Program-made: the position numbers and the translations under genes
The notes under the pieces: generated by a model
The model's database searches: none
What the model saw: only the letters and a program-made list of their open reading frames with translations
Told to the model about the DNA's origin: nothing
In this document: positions 1 to 8,608 of the stretch, one piece after another
How positions within the stretch are numbered: the first letter of the stretch is position 1
Layout: each line of letters starts with the position of its first letter
Source: Mycobacterium asiaticum
Lineage (GTDB): Bacteria > Actinomycetota > Actinomycetes > Mycobacteriales > Mycobacteriaceae
Direction of reading: 5' to 3'
Assembly (NCBI RefSeq): GCF_001673635.1
Contig: NZ_LZMH01000085.1
Coordinates: forward strand, 62,001 to 126,000
DNA length: 64,000 bases

Positions 1-577
1 CCAGTGGGTCGGGGTCGAGTGCCTCGATGTGCAGGCTGGCCAACTGTTCTGCCGCGCGATCGCCGATGTACTCCCGGACGACCACCGAAGACGCGTCCTC
101 GGGAATCTGTAGCCACTGCGCGCCACCGGTGTCGGCCGGTTCTTCGGCGGCCAGCACCAGCTCGAATTCGCCCGAGTGCAAGACCAAGTCGGCGTCGCTG
201 AGATATCCGGCCATACGCCGCGGCGTCAGCCCGGTGCCGGCCAAAATCTGGATACCGAGGTAGGCGCTGGTTCCGCGGGTTCCGGTGATGCGGTACCGGC
301 GGTCACCGCGGATCATGGCGAGGTAGTAATTGCCGTCCGGATTCGGGCCGCCGATCATTCGCGTGGGCGAGCACATGTCGAAGAACCAAGGCTGATCCGG
401 ATCGGCTTCCACGGACAGCTGCGCACACAGCGAGCTCACCCGCGCGATCACGCGCAACCCTTCGGCGAGTTCCCGGTCCGACTCCGCGTCCTCTGTCACG
501 ACGTTGGTGACGTTGCCCAACATTTCCTGGAAGAACCGCCACGCGGCCAGGGCCTGCGGCGCCTCGGCTTGAGTCAT
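1..577 (-). CDS. Conserved hypothetical protein, N-terminal part (runs off the left edge)
   Basis: An open frame reads leftward from ATG at 577 and is still open at base 1, giving 192 visible residues. It starts MTQAEAPQALAAWRFFQEML and contains a stretch rich in Tyr, Arg and Gly (NYYLAMIRGDRRYRITGTRG) followed by LGIQIL. This looks like the DUF1254/DUF1214-type proteins common in mycobacteria, whose biochemical role is unknown to me. There is no signal peptide. It is divergent from a TetR gene only 17 bp away, and an inverted repeat covers both start codons, so that TetR probably controls it. The family assignment is tentative; the reading frame is secure because codon usage matches the neighbours. 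Confidence 0.7.
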   Translation of the reverse strand, partial: MTQAEAPQALAAWRFFQEMLGNVTNVVTEDAESDRELAEGLRVIARVSSLCAQLSVEADPDQPWFFDMCSPTRMIGGPNPDGNYYLAMIRGDRRYRITGTRGTSAYLGIQILAGTGLTPRRMAGYLSDADLVLHSGEFELVLAAEEPADTGGAQWLQIPEDASSVVVREYIGDRAAEQLASLHIEALDPDPL

Positions 578-597
578 AGTCTCATACTTAGACTATG
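575..597. promoter_or_regulatory. Inverted repeat spanning two divergent start codons (probable TetR operator)
   Basis: Arms CATAGTCT (575-582) and AGACTATG (590-597) are perfect reverse complements around a 7-base centre. Each arm contains the ATG of one of the two divergent genes. With 17 bp between the start codons there is no room for conventional leaders, so both messages are probably leaderless and a bound TetR dimer would block both. Confidence 0.65.
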
Positions 598-1197
598 TCT
601 CATCCAATAGCCAGCACTTCGCGGGAATCTCTCGTCGAGCGGCGGCGGGCGGCGACCCGCCAGCGCATCGCCGCCGCCGCGGCGCAGCTGGTGGGAAGTG
701 TGGGCCTGACCGGCGCGACGGTGGACCGGATCGCGGAGACCGCGGCGATCGGCCGCGCGACCTTCTTCCGCTACTTCAACTCCAAGGAGGACGCCGTCGC
801 CGAGGGGGTGAACGTCGAGTGGCTGGAGCGGATCACCACGGCGCTGGCCCACCAACCGGAAGGCCTGTCCGCCGGCGAGGCCGTGGCGGCGGCCTTCGGC
901 GAATTGGGTGATGGCTTCGCCGAGATCGAGGACCAGATACGCGAACTGGCCACGCTCACCAGGTCATCGGAGACCCTTGACGCCTGGACGCTGCACATCT
1001 ATGTGCGCTACGAGGCGGCGATCGCGGACCTGGTCGCGCCGCGCATACCCGAATTGGCGCCGCAGGATCCGCGGCCTCGGCTGATCGGTGCCCTGGCGAT
1101 GGCCACCGTCCGGATCGCGCTGGACGACTGGCTGAGCCATGGCGGCTCGTTACCGGAGCGGGTGCGTGCCGGGCTGGCGGTCATCTCGATCGGGTGA
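595..1197 (+). CDS. TetR-family transcriptional regulator
   Basis: 200 residues. A TetR N-terminal helix-turn-helix occupies roughly residues 15-65 (RQRIAAAAAQLVGSVGLTGA, then FFRYFNSKEDAV), followed by an all-helical ligand and dimerisation domain typical of the family. The start at ATG 595 lies inside an inverted repeat shared with the divergent gene, which implies autoregulation and probably a leaderless transcript. The 3' end overlaps the convergent TetR gene by 17 bp. The ligand cannot be predicted. Confidence 0.9.
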   Translation: MSHPIASTSRESLVERRRAATRQRIAAAAAQLVGSVGLTGATVDRIAETAAIGRATFFRYFNSKEDAVAEGVNVEWLERITTALAHQPEGLSAGEAVAAAFGELGDGFAEIEDQIRELATLTRSSETLDAWTLHIYVRYEAAIADLVAPRIPELAPQDPRPRLIGALAMATVRIALDDWLSHGGSLPERVRAGLAVISIG

Positions 1198-1768
1198 GTG
1201 CATCGATGATGATCCGGGTGGTCAATTCGGCCCGCCGGCGTGAATACCGTTTGGCGTCCGACAGGATCGGATAGACCACGCCGCCGACGATCGCGTCCGC
1301 GGCGGACTCGGCGGTCTCGTCGTCGATATCGTCGGCGACCAACCTGGTGCGAACGCTGTCGTGCAACGGCTTGCTGAACCCAGCCCGGAGTTTGACCGCC
1401 GTGTCCTCGTGCTCCATGCCGGCGACGGTCAGGGTGCGCAGCATCGCGGCGCCGCGGGCGGTTGTCAGTGTCGCGGCGAGCTTGCCCACCCATTCGACGA
1501 TGTCGGCGGCCAGATCGCCGGTGTGGTTCATCGTCGCCAGGATCCGGTCGGCGTCCTCGAGCAAGACGTCGGCGACCAGCGCCGGCCGGCTGCGCCACCA
1601 CCGGTAGATGGTCTGTTTCCCCACGCCGGCGCGCGCCGCGACCGCCTCGATGGTGAGGCCGTCGAAACCCCGCTCGAGCAGCAACTCGCGGGTTGCGGTC
1701 ACGATGGCCGTGCGGGACTTCTCGCTGCGGCGGCGCGGCGAGTTCGCCTGGCTTTGGTCCGGTGGCAT
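1181..1768 (-). CDS. TetR-family transcriptional regulator of the acyl-CoA dehydrogenase cluster
   Basis: 195 residues from ATG 1768 (MPPDQSQANSPRRRSEKSRT). The frame stays open further upstream, but that extension would run through the operator. The helix-turn-helix is near residues 15-65 (ELLLERGFDGLTIEAVAARA, VGKQTIYRWWRSR). The C-terminal half is helical and ends DALTRSR. The gene is divergent from the acyl-CoA dehydrogenase gene, and a 24-bp inverted repeat sits between them, which suggests that it represses itself and the 1912-5791 cluster. The inducer is probably an acyl-CoA or sterol-like intermediate, but that is inference. Confidence 0.88.
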   Translation of the reverse strand: MPPDQSQANSPRRRSEKSRTAIVTATRELLLERGFDGLTIEAVAARAGVGKQTIYRWWRSRPALVADVLLEDADRILATMNHTGDLAADIVEWVGKLAATLTTARGAAMLRTLTVAGMEHEDTAVKLRAGFSKPLHDSVRTRLVADDIDDETAESAADAIVGGVVYPILSDAKRYSRRRAELTTRIIIDALTRSR

Positions 1769-1815
1769 CTGGGGTGGTCCCGTTCGACTCGACGCGGCAG
1801 GCTTGTTACTCTGCC

Positions 1816-1839
1816 ACAAGACGAGACGGTTCGTCTTGT
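1816..1839. promoter_or_regulatory. Inverted repeat, probable TetR operator
   Basis: ACAAGACGA (1816-1824) and TCGTCTTGT (1831-1839) are perfect 9-bp arms around a 6-bp spacer, in the gap between the divergent tetR (start 1768) and the acyl-CoA dehydrogenase gene (start 1912). Position and symmetry fit a TetR-dimer site controlling both. Confidence 0.7.
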
Positions 1840-1911
1840 AAGGCCGAAAGGATAGCAGCCCGTGGGGGCGAAGCACAGCACTCTTGGGCGGCCTTCTGAG
1901 TGGGCACGCCG

Positions 1912-4131
1912 ATGACCCTGGGATTGACGGCCGAGCAACAGGAGCTCACCGACGCCGTAGGGCAGTTCGCCGCCCGGCATGCTCCGGTTGCCGAGACGCG
2001 GGAGAGCTTCGATGCGCTGGCCCGGGGGGAGCTGCCGGCTTGGTGGGATGCCTTGGTGGCAACCGGATTTCACGCGGTCCATCTGCCGGAGAGCGTCGGC
2101 GGGCAGGGTGGTGGACTGATCGACAGCGCGTGTGTGCTGGAAGCGGCGGCCAAGGCACTGCTGCCGGGCCCGCTGCTCCCAGCGGTGGCCGCGGGCGCGG
2201 TTGCGCTGCAAGCGGATCCGACGCCGACCAGGGAGGCGTTGTTGCGCGAACTGGCCTCCGGTCGGCCCGCGCTGGCCGTGTTGCCCGGCAACGGAGAATT
2301 TCATGCCCGGCCCGCCGGTGACGGCTGGGTGATTTCGGGTGCCTCGGACCTCACGGCGGGCGTGTGCTCGGCGAAGGTGATCCTGGTGGCCGCCGCGGGC
2401 CCGGACGGAGACCTGGTGTGGGCGTTGGCGAACCCCGACAGCCCTACGGCTGCAGTGGAAGCCGTTGACGGCACCGATATCGTGACCGATGTCGGCCGAC
2501 TGCGGCTGACCGACCACCGTGCCGAGGGAGTCCTGGTCGGTATCGACCCGGACCGGGCCGAATGCATCGTGGTCGGCCTGGTGGCGGCCACCACGGCCGG
2601 CATCACCCAATGGTGTGTGGAAGCCGTCACGGCGCACCTGCGCATCCGCGAACAGTTCGGCAAGGTGATCGGCACCTTCCAGGCGCTGCAGCACAGCGCC
2701 GCAATGCTGCTGATCAATAGCGAACTGGCCACCGCGGCGGCCTGGGACGCGGTGCGCGCCCAGGACGAATCGCTGGAACAGCACCGCATAGCGGCCGCCG
2801 GCGCGGCGGTGATCGCCATCTCGCCGGTGCCCGACCTGGTGCTGGATGCCCTGACGATGTTCGGCGCCATCGGCTTCACCTGGGAACACGATGTGCATCT
2901 GTACTGGCGGCGGGCGATCAGCCTGGCCGCCTCGATCGGCCAGGCGAACCGCTGGGCCCGGCGGCTGGGGCAGCTCACCCGCACTCAGCAGCGGGACATG
3001 TCGGTGAACCTGGGCGACTCGGAGGCAGAGTTCCGGGCTTGGGTGGCCGAAACCTTGCATGCGGCAACGCAATTGAGTAACGACAAACCCGGGCGCCAGG
3101 GCGACTACGAAGATTTCAAGACCGGACCGCAACGCACCCTGATCGCCGAGGCCGGCCTGATCGCGCCGCACTGGCCGCCGCCGTGGGGGGTGGACGCCGG
3201 TCCGTTGCGGCAACTCATCATCGACGACGAGTTCGCCAAGCGCCCCGAACTGGTCCGCCCTTCGCTGGGCATCGCCGAGTGGATTCTGCCGTCGGTGCTG
3301 CGGGCGGCATCAAAAGAACTGCAGGACAAGCTGATTCCACCGACCCAACGCGGCGAGATCGCGTGGTGCCAGCTGTTCAGCGAACCGGCGGCGGGTTCCG
3401 ACCTCGCCGCGCTGACCACCCGCGCCACCAAGGTCGACGGTGGCTGGAAGATCAACGGGCACAAGATCTGGACCTCGGTGGCGCAGCGGGCGGACTACGG
3501 CGCGCTGCTGGCCCGCACCGACCCTGCGGCCAGCAAGCACCGCGGCATCGGCTATTTCATCCTCGACATGCGCACCCCAGGGATAGAGATTCAGCCGATC
3601 AAGACCGCGACGGGAGAGGCGCACTTCAACGAAGTGTTTCTCACCGATGTCTTCGTGCCCGACGAGATGTTGCTCGGTGACCCGGTCGGTGGTTGGAATC
3701 TGGCGATCGCCACCATGGCCGAAGAGCGTTCGGCGATCAGCGGTTACGTCAAGTTCGATCGTGCCGCCGCCCTGCGTCGCCTGGCGTCGGAAGCCGGCCC
3801 GGACCGCGACGACGCGCTGCGCGCGCTCGGCGAACTCGACGCCTACACCAACGCGATCCGGGCACTGGGGGTGCGGGAAACCATCCGCCTGCTGGACGGT
3901 CAGGCCTCCGGGCCGGCGTCCAGCATCGCCAAGGTGGCGATGAATGTGTTGCTGCGGCGCACCTTCGAGGCCACCCTGCAACTGACCGGCCGGCTGGCCA
4001 TGGTCGCGCACTCGGATCCGGCCATCGTCGAACCGTATCTGCACCTGCCCGCCGAGCTGATCGGCGGTGGGACCCGGGAGATTCAACTGAACATCATTGC
4101 CCAGATGATCCTCGGCCTGCCCCGAAAATGA
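1912..4131 (+). CDS. Fused two-domain acyl-CoA dehydrogenase (FadE family)
   Basis: 739 residues, about twice the length of a single acyl-CoA dehydrogenase. The N-terminal half (about 1-370) is a complete ACAD fold, with HLPESVGGQG in the N-terminal helical domain and IREQFGKVIGTFQALQH in the C-terminal helical bundle. The second half (about 385-739) is another ACAD domain, with EPAAGSDLAALTTRA and NGHKIWTS in the beta domain and GGGTREIQLNIIAQMILGLP at the end. This layout is that of mycobacterial FadE34/FadE6/FadE22-type enzymes, which do in one chain what heterotetrameric steroid side-chain dehydrogenases do with two subunits: FAD-dependent alpha,beta-desaturation of a bulky acyl-CoA. ATG 1912 is preferred because MTLGLTAEQQEL fits family starts; GTG 1900 is the alternative. 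It is the first gene of a cluster with the Ltp and DUF35 genes. Confidence 0.9.
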   Translation: MTLGLTAEQQELTDAVGQFAARHAPVAETRESFDALARGELPAWWDALVATGFHAVHLPESVGGQGGGLIDSACVLEAAAKALLPGPLLPAVAAGAVALQADPTPTREALLRELASGRPALAVLPGNGEFHARPAGDGWVISGASDLTAGVCSAKVILVAAAGPDGDLVWALANPDSPTAAVEAVDGTDIVTDVGRLRLTDHRAEGVLVGIDPDRAECIVVGLVAATTAGITQWCVEAVTAHLRIREQFGKVIGTFQALQHSAAMLLINSELATAAAWDAVRAQDESLEQHRIAAAGAAVIAISPVPDLVLDALTMFGAIGFTWEHDVHLYWRRAISLAASIGQANRWARRLGQLTRTQQRDMSVNLGDSEAEFRAWVAETLHAATQLSNDKPGRQGDYEDFKTGPQRTLIAEAGLIAPHWPPPWGVDAGPLRQLIIDDEFAKRPELVRPSLGIAEWILPSVLRAASKELQDKLIPPTQRGEIAWCQLFSEPAAGSDLAALTTRATKVDGGWKINGHKIWTSVAQRADYGALLARTDPAASKHRGIGYFILDMRTPGIEIQPIKTATGEAHFNEVFLTDVFVPDEMLLGDPVGGWNLAIATMAEERSAISGYVKFDRAAALRRLASEAGPDRDDALRALGELDAYTNAIRALGVRETIRLLDGQASGPASSIAKVAMNVLLRRTFEATLQLTGRLAMVAHSDPAIVEPYLHLPAELIGGGTREIQLNIIAQMILGLPRK

Positions 4132-4161
4132 CCGAAACATAGCCGACAACGAGGACACGAC

Positions 4162-5370
4162 ATGGGATTACGCGGAGAAGCCGCCATCGTCGGGTATGTC
4201 GAACTGCCACCGGAGCGCTTGAACAAGGCCTCGCCCGCGCCGTTCGTCCTTGAACAGTGGGCCGAACTGGCCGCGGCCGCGCTCGAGGACGCCGGCCTGC
4301 CCGGTGACGTCGTGAACGGCATCGCCACATCGCATCTGGCCGAGTCGCAGATCTTCGTTCCCTCCACCATCGCCGAATACCTGGGTGTGCCGGCCAGATT
4401 CGCGGAACTGGTGGACCTAGGCGGCGCCAGCGCGGCCGCGATGGTGTGGCGGGCCGCCGCGGCGATCGAGCTCGGCATCTGTGAGGCGGTGTTATGCGCA
4501 TTGCCGGCCCGATACATCACGCCGTCGTCCAAGCAGAAGCCCCGGCCGATCGTGGACGCGATGTTCTTCGGATCGTCCAGCAACCAGTACGGCTCTCCGC
4601 AGGCCGAATTCGAGATTCCCTACGGCAATCTCGGCCAGAACGGGCCTTATGGCCAGGTGGCACGGCGCTATGCGGCGGTATACGGGTACGACGAGCGGGC
4701 CATGGCGAAACTCGTTGTCGATCAGCGGGTCAACGCCAATCACACCGAGGGTGCAATTTGGAAGGACAAGCCGCTCACCGTCGAAGACGTGTTGGCCAGT
4801 CCGGTGATAGCGGACCCGCTGCACATGCTCGAGATCGTGATGCCGTGCGTGGGCGGTGCCGCCGTCGTGGTCGCCAACGCCGACCTGGCCCGGCGGGCGC
4901 GGCATCGGCCGGTGTGGATCAAGGGATTCGGCGAGCATGTGCCGTTCAAGACCCCGACCTATGCCGAGGATCTGCTGAACACTCCGATGGCGGCCGCGGC
5001 CGATACCGCGTTCGGCATGACCGACCTGACCCGCGAACAGATGGACATGGTCTCCATCTACGACTGCTACACGATCACCGTGATGCTGTCGCTCGAGGAT
5101 GCGGGCTTCTGTGAGAAGGGCACGGGTCTGGACTTCATCGCCAGCCACGACCTCACCTTCCGCGGGGACTTCCCGCTCAACACCGCCGGGGGCCAATTGG
5201 GTTTCGGTCAGGCCGGATTGGCCGGCGGCATGCACCACGTCTGCGACGCCACCCGCCAGATCATGGGCCGCGCCGGTGCGGCGCAGGTCGCCGACTGCGA
5301 CCGGGCGTTCGTATCCGGCAACGGCGGAATCCTTTCCGAGCAAACGGCACTCGTCCTGGAAGGCGACTGA
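4162..5370 (+). CDS. Thiolase-like lipid-transfer protein, probable acyl-CoA retro-aldolase subunit
   Basis: 402 residues with a thiolase fold of the SCP-x/Ltp type. Where true thiolases carry the nucleophilic Cys, the sequence reads DLGGASAAAM, so it cannot form the usual acyl-Cys intermediate. The C-terminal half has SIYDCYTITVMLSLEDAGF and GGQLGFGQAGLAGG, the region that holds the catalytic tyrosines in Ltp2-type aldolases. It is followed 13 bp later by a DUF35 gene. In the Ltp2/ChsH2 family such pairs cleave beta-hydroxyacyl-CoA thioesters by retro-aldol reaction during sterol side-chain breakdown. The gene follows the fused acyl-CoA dehydrogenase by 30 bp, so oxidation then carbon-carbon cleavage of one branched acyl-CoA is plausible, although no hydratase is present locally. 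Confidence 0.82.
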   Translation: MGLRGEAAIVGYVELPPERLNKASPAPFVLEQWAELAAAALEDAGLPGDVVNGIATSHLAESQIFVPSTIAEYLGVPARFAELVDLGGASAAAMVWRAAAAIELGICEAVLCALPARYITPSSKQKPRPIVDAMFFGSSSNQYGSPQAEFEIPYGNLGQNGPYGQVARRYAAVYGYDERAMAKLVVDQRVNANHTEGAIWKDKPLTVEDVLASPVIADPLHMLEIVMPCVGGAAVVVANADLARRARHRPVWIKGFGEHVPFKTPTYAEDLLNTPMAAAADTAFGMTDLTREQMDMVSIYDCYTITVMLSLEDAGFCEKGTGLDFIASHDLTFRGDFPLNTAGGQLGFGQAGLAGGMHHVCDATRQIMGRAGAAQVADCDRAFVSGNGGILSEQTALVLEGD

Positions 5371-5383
5371 GGGAACCACGACG

Positions 5384-5791
5384 ATGAACTTCGAACGCCC
5401 GATGCCCGTCAAAACGCCCACCACCGCGCCGTTCTGGGACGCGCTGGCCGAGCACCGCATCCTCATCCAGTACTCACCGTCGTCGCAGGCGTACGTCTTC
5501 TACCCCCGGGTGCGGGCACCGCGGACGCTGGCCGACGACCTGGAATGGCGCGAGATCTCCGGCATGGGGACGCTGTACTCCTACACCGTGGCGCGCCGAC
5601 CGGTCAGCCCGCATTTCGTCGACGCGGTGCCGCAACTGCTGGCCATTGTCGAATGGGATGAGGGACCAAGGTTTTCCACCGAGATGGTGAACGTCGAACC
5701 GGACGGGCTAAGTGTGGGTATGCGGGTGCGCCCGGTGTTCTTCGACTACCCCGACCACGACGTCACGATGCTGCGCTACGAGCCCGCCTAA
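5384..5791 (+). CDS. DUF35-type OB-fold partner protein lacking the zinc-ribbon cysteines
   Basis: 135 residues. The N-terminus (PTTAPFWDALAEHRILIQYS) and the OB-fold part (GMGTLYSYTVARRPVSPHF, PQLLAIVEWDEGPRFSTEMV) are typical of DUF35 proteins that partner thiolase-like aldolases. The usual rubredoxin-like C-x2-C...C-x2-C knuckle is replaced by SPSSQAYVFYPRVRAP with no cysteine, so no zinc can bind there. The gene follows the Ltp gene by 13 bp and closes the cluster before a strong hairpin. It probably forms a complex with the 4162-5370 product. The intact second copy at 13834-14259 shows what has been lost. Confidence 0.85.
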   Translation: MNFERPMPVKTPTTAPFWDALAEHRILIQYSPSSQAYVFYPRVRAPRTLADDLEWREISGMGTLYSYTVARRPVSPHFVDAVPQLLAIVEWDEGPRFSTEMVNVEPDGLSVGMRVRPVFFDYPDHDVTMLRYEPA

Positions 5792-5798
5792 GGGTGGT

Positions 5799-5854
5799 GA
5801 GCAGACGCTAAAGCCCCTTTTTCGGCCACGAAAAAGGGGCTTTAGCGTCTGCTC
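5799..5854. terminator. Long bidirectional hairpin terminator
   Basis: Two perfect 26-bp arms (5799-5824 and 5829-5854) flank a GCCA loop, with runs of five T and five A next to the loop. It lies exactly between two convergent genes whose stops are at 5791 and 5868, so it can end transcription from both sides. The outer part of the arm, GAGCAGACGC, is a word I recall from other mycobacterial convergent gaps. Confidence 0.8.
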
Positions 5855-5867
5855 GCGCAAGGGAGCG

Positions 5868-7322
5868 TTACATTTGCGCCCAGACGATCTTGGTCTGCAG
5901 GTAGGTGTCGAGGCCGGCCTTGCCGGACTCGTACCCCCAGCCGGACTGCTTGTACCCGCCGAACGGCATGGAGTGGTCGAACTGCATCTGGCAGTTCAAC
6001 CCCACCGTTCCGGCCTTGAGCCGCTTGGCGATTCGGTGCGCACGCCCCAGGTCGTTGGTCCAGGCGGTCGCGGCCAGCCCGTAGGTGCTGTCGTTGGCCA
6101 GCGCCACCGCCTCGTCCTCGTCGTCGAACGGTATGACCGCGACCACCGGGCCGAAGATCTCCTCCTGGAACAGCCGGCTGGTGGTGGCGACGTTGGTGAG
6201 CACGGTGGGACGGATGAAGTAGCCCTTGCGGTCCACCCGGTTCCCGCCGGTGACGACCTCGACGCCGTCGCTGCGGCCTTGGTCGAGGTAGCCCAGCACC
6301 CGGGTCAGCTGCTTCTGACTGATCAGCGGACCGATCAGGCTGCCCTCGTCCTTGGGGCCGCCTTGGGGCAGGGCGTCGGCAACCTTGGCCAGCTGTTCGA
6401 CGAACTGGTCGAAAATCCCGCGCTGCACAAAGATTCGCGAACCGCACACACACGCCTGACCGGAGTGGATGAAGGTGCCGAACGCCGCCATCGGGACGGC
6501 CTTGGACAGATCGGCGTCGTCGAACACCACCACCGGCGACTTGCCGCCCAGTTCCAGGGTGACCTTCTTCAGGTTGCTGTCACCCGCGGCATGGACGATC
6601 GCGCGACCGACCTCGGTGGATCCGGTGAAGGCGACCTTCTCGACATCGGGGTGCGCGGTGATGGCCGCACCGGCGGTGTGGCCGTAGCCCAGCAGCAGAT
6701 TCGCCACCCCCTCGGGCACGCCCGCCTCGTGCAGGATGTTGTCCAGCACCAGGGCCGATAGTGGAGTCTCCTCGGCGGGCTTGACCACGCTGCTGCAGCC
6801 CGCCGCCAGGGACGGCGCAAGCTTGGCGCAGAAGTTGAAGACCGGTCCGTTCCACGGGAAGATCAGGCCCACAACGCCGTACGGCTCTTTGAGGGTGTAG
6901 GCGTGCTGGTGGGAGTCGATGCCGGTGAGGCCGCCGGTGTGGACGTCGGCCGCGATGCCTTCGATCTTGGTGCACCAGCCGGCGTAGTACCGGAAGAACT
7001 CCGAACCCACCGTCACGGTGCCCTGGGCCTGCAGCGGGGTCATGCCGGCGTTCAGCGACTCGAGCTCGGCGAGCAGTTCGGCGTTCTGATCGATCAACTC
7101 GCCGACCCGCCACAGGATTTTGGCCCGCTCACTCGGTGGCTTGTCGCGCCAAACGCCTGACTCGAAGGATTCCCGCGCGCGCTTGACGGCGTCCTCGACG
7201 GCTTCGGGACCACAGTCCTTGAACTCGGTGACCTGCTCTTCGGTGGCGGGATCGACTACCGCAATCGTTTCACCGGTACCGGGTCGTTCGCGGATCTCGT
7301 CCAAAACAGCCTGGACCGCCAT
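5868..7322 (-). CDS. NAD(P)-dependent aldehyde dehydrogenase
   Basis: 484 residues, normal family length. It shows the cofactor-site motif FPWNGPVFN, the Rossmann motif FTGSTEVGR, the general-base glutamate in LELGGKSP, the catalytic cysteine in SGQACVCGSR and the C-terminal EEIFGPVV and PFGGYKQSGWG blocks. It oxidises an aldehyde to the acid in the cytoplasm; the substrate cannot be read from sequence. AAGGAGGAG lies just upstream of ATG 7322, a strong ribosome site. The gene converges on the DUF35 gene and is followed by the long shared hairpin. The LacI gene lies upstream on the same strand, 84 bp away, and may regulate it. Confidence 0.95.
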   Translation of the reverse strand: MAVQAVLDEIRERPGTGETIAVVDPATEEQVTEFKDCGPEAVEDAVKRARESFESGVWRDKPPSERAKILWRVGELIDQNAELLAELESLNAGMTPLQAQGTVTVGSEFFRYYAGWCTKIEGIAADVHTGGLTGIDSHQHAYTLKEPYGVVGLIFPWNGPVFNFCAKLAPSLAAGCSSVVKPAEETPLSALVLDNILHEAGVPEGVANLLLGYGHTAGAAITAHPDVEKVAFTGSTEVGRAIVHAAGDSNLKKVTLELGGKSPVVVFDDADLSKAVPMAAFGTFIHSGQACVCGSRIFVQRGIFDQFVEQLAKVADALPQGGPKDEGSLIGPLISQKQLTRVLGYLDQGRSDGVEVVTGGNRVDRKGYFIRPTVLTNVATTSRLFQEEIFGPVVAVIPFDDEDEAVALANDSTYGLAATAWTNDLGRAHRIAKRLKAGTVGLNCQMQFDHSMPFGGYKQSGWGYESGKAGLDTYLQTKIVWAQM

Positions 7323-7406
7323 TCGTACTCCTCCTTGAGTAGCTACCTCGTCATGGCGAGGTTATGCGCTTAACCAAACAATGTCCAGAGCCCGGATCGC
7401 GCGGTG

Positions 7407-8384
7407 TCACGTCGACGAGCGCACCACGACCCGAGCGATATCGGTGATGTCGGGCGATGGCGGGGACGGATATCCCAGCTTCTCGTACAGCTCGGCGATC
7501 GCCGCGTCGGCCAGTGCGCGGGGATTGAATTCGACCGAGGTCAGCGGCGGCGTGCTGACCACACCCATGGGGCTGGCGTCGACACCGATCACGGCCAGGT
7601 CCCCGGGGCACTGCAGTCGCGCGGCATGGATGCCATACAGGACGACGCAGGCGATGTCGTCACTCTGCGCGCACACCGCGGTGACGCCGTCGCGGACCCA
7701 GCCCCGGACCACGTCGGCGGCGTTGTCCACCGCGATCTCGGCGACGCATACCGGTGGCAGGCCGCGTGATTCGACCGCACGAGAGACGCCGTCGAGCCAG
7801 TAGTCACCCAGCGCACGCCACTTGGGGCTGCCGCCATAGGCGAAGGCGATCTGCCGGTGCCCGCGCGACACGAGGTGTGCCACCCGCATTTCGCCGACGG
7901 CGAGGTGCGGGTCGCCGAGGGCGGGCAGTGTCCCGATCTCGACGTAGGGGATGTCCGCGGCTTTCACCGCGCGCGCGGCGGCTTCGCTCAGCGGAAAGAG
8001 ACTGGTCACCGCCACCGGGTCGAGATTTTCGATCGCGTCGACGACGTGGTGGTTGTCCTCGGTCTCGAAGATCTGCACTTGCAACAAACCCAGTCGTGCC
8101 AGTTCCGTGGTCATCCGGGAGCCGGCTTGAATCGGCATGTCACCCACCGCGATGTGCGGAACCACGAAAAGAACGACGCCGCTCTTGCCGCGGGCGAGAT
8201 TGCGGGCCGCCATGTTCGGGCGGTAACCGAGCAGTTTCGCGGCACGGTTGACGGCATCCCGGGTCTGCGCGGAGATCCGACGGCCCTCGGCGTTGTTGAG
8301 CACATAGCTGACGGTGGCCGTCGAGACGTCCGCCAGGCGAGCAACATCGGCGGTGGTGGGCCGCACACCTTTGTCCCCGCTCAA
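7407..8384 (-). CDS. LacI-family transcriptional regulator
   Basis: 325 residues from TTG 8384. An N-terminal LacI helix-turn-helix and hinge (TTADVARLADVSTATVSYVL, NMAARNLARG) is followed by a periplasmic-binding-protein-like effector domain with VIGVDASPMG near the C-terminus. The TTG has GGAAGG seven bases upstream (8392-8397 on the plus strand); the in-frame ATG at 8456 would add 24 unconserved residues and lacks a ribosome site. It is divergent from the amidohydrolase operon. Two related GACTA/TAGTC palindromes in the gap are likely operators. The effector is unknown; LacI proteins usually sense small metabolites. Confidence 0.88.
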   Translation of the reverse strand: MSGDKGVRPTTADVARLADVSTATVSYVLNNAEGRRISAQTRDAVNRAAKLLGYRPNMAARNLARGKSGVVLFVVPHIAVGDMPIQAGSRMTTELARLGLLQVQIFETEDNHHVVDAIENLDPVAVTSLFPLSEAAARAVKAADIPYVEIGTLPALGDPHLAVGEMRVAHLVSRGHRQIAFAYGGSPKWRALGDYWLDGVSRAVESRGLPPVCVAEIAVDNAADVVRGWVRDGVTAVCAQSDDIACVVLYGIHAARLQCPGDLAVIGVDASPMGVVSTPPLTSVEFNPRALADAAIAELYEKLGYPSPPSPDITDIARVVVRSST

Positions 8385-8487
8385 CTCGTCACCTTCCGGG
8401 CGCCGTGATGCCTCATGGTGGCATGCACCGTCGCGTCGCAGCGCGCAATACCCCATCCCCGGGCCTCGCTGGGGATCAGAGAAAGTT

Positions 8488-8587
8488 GACTAATAGTCTG
8501 TAAATGCACGCTGTCCGCCGCATCCAGAACATGCGTTCCGCCTCGTAACACCGTTGACACCGCAATCGAAGCCATTGTCTACTAGTC
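8488..8587. promoter_or_regulatory. Divergent control region with two related palindromes (probable LacI operators)
   Basis: GACTAATAGTC at 8488-8498 is a perfect palindrome with a central base. GTCTACTAGTC at 8577-8587 reads GACTAGTAGAC on the other strand, matching the first at 9 of 11 positions. A TTGACA box (8554-8559) lies 17-18 bp before the second site and would serve the amidohydrolase gene at 8609, so the second site would cover its -10 region. Confidence 0.55.
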
Positions 8588-8608
8588 AGCGGAAAAGGGG
8601 TGCAGGCG

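Noticed and set aside
1699..3213. Open 504-codon frame on the minus strand across the acyl-CoA dehydrogenase gene
   Set aside because: The plus strand carries clear ACAD motifs. The antisense translation is Arg/Pro/Gly-rich with no family pattern, a usual effect of high GC.
8385..8456. ATG 8456 as the LacI start
   Set aside because: It adds 24 unconserved residues and has no ribosome site, while TTG 8384 has GGAAGG at seven bases.
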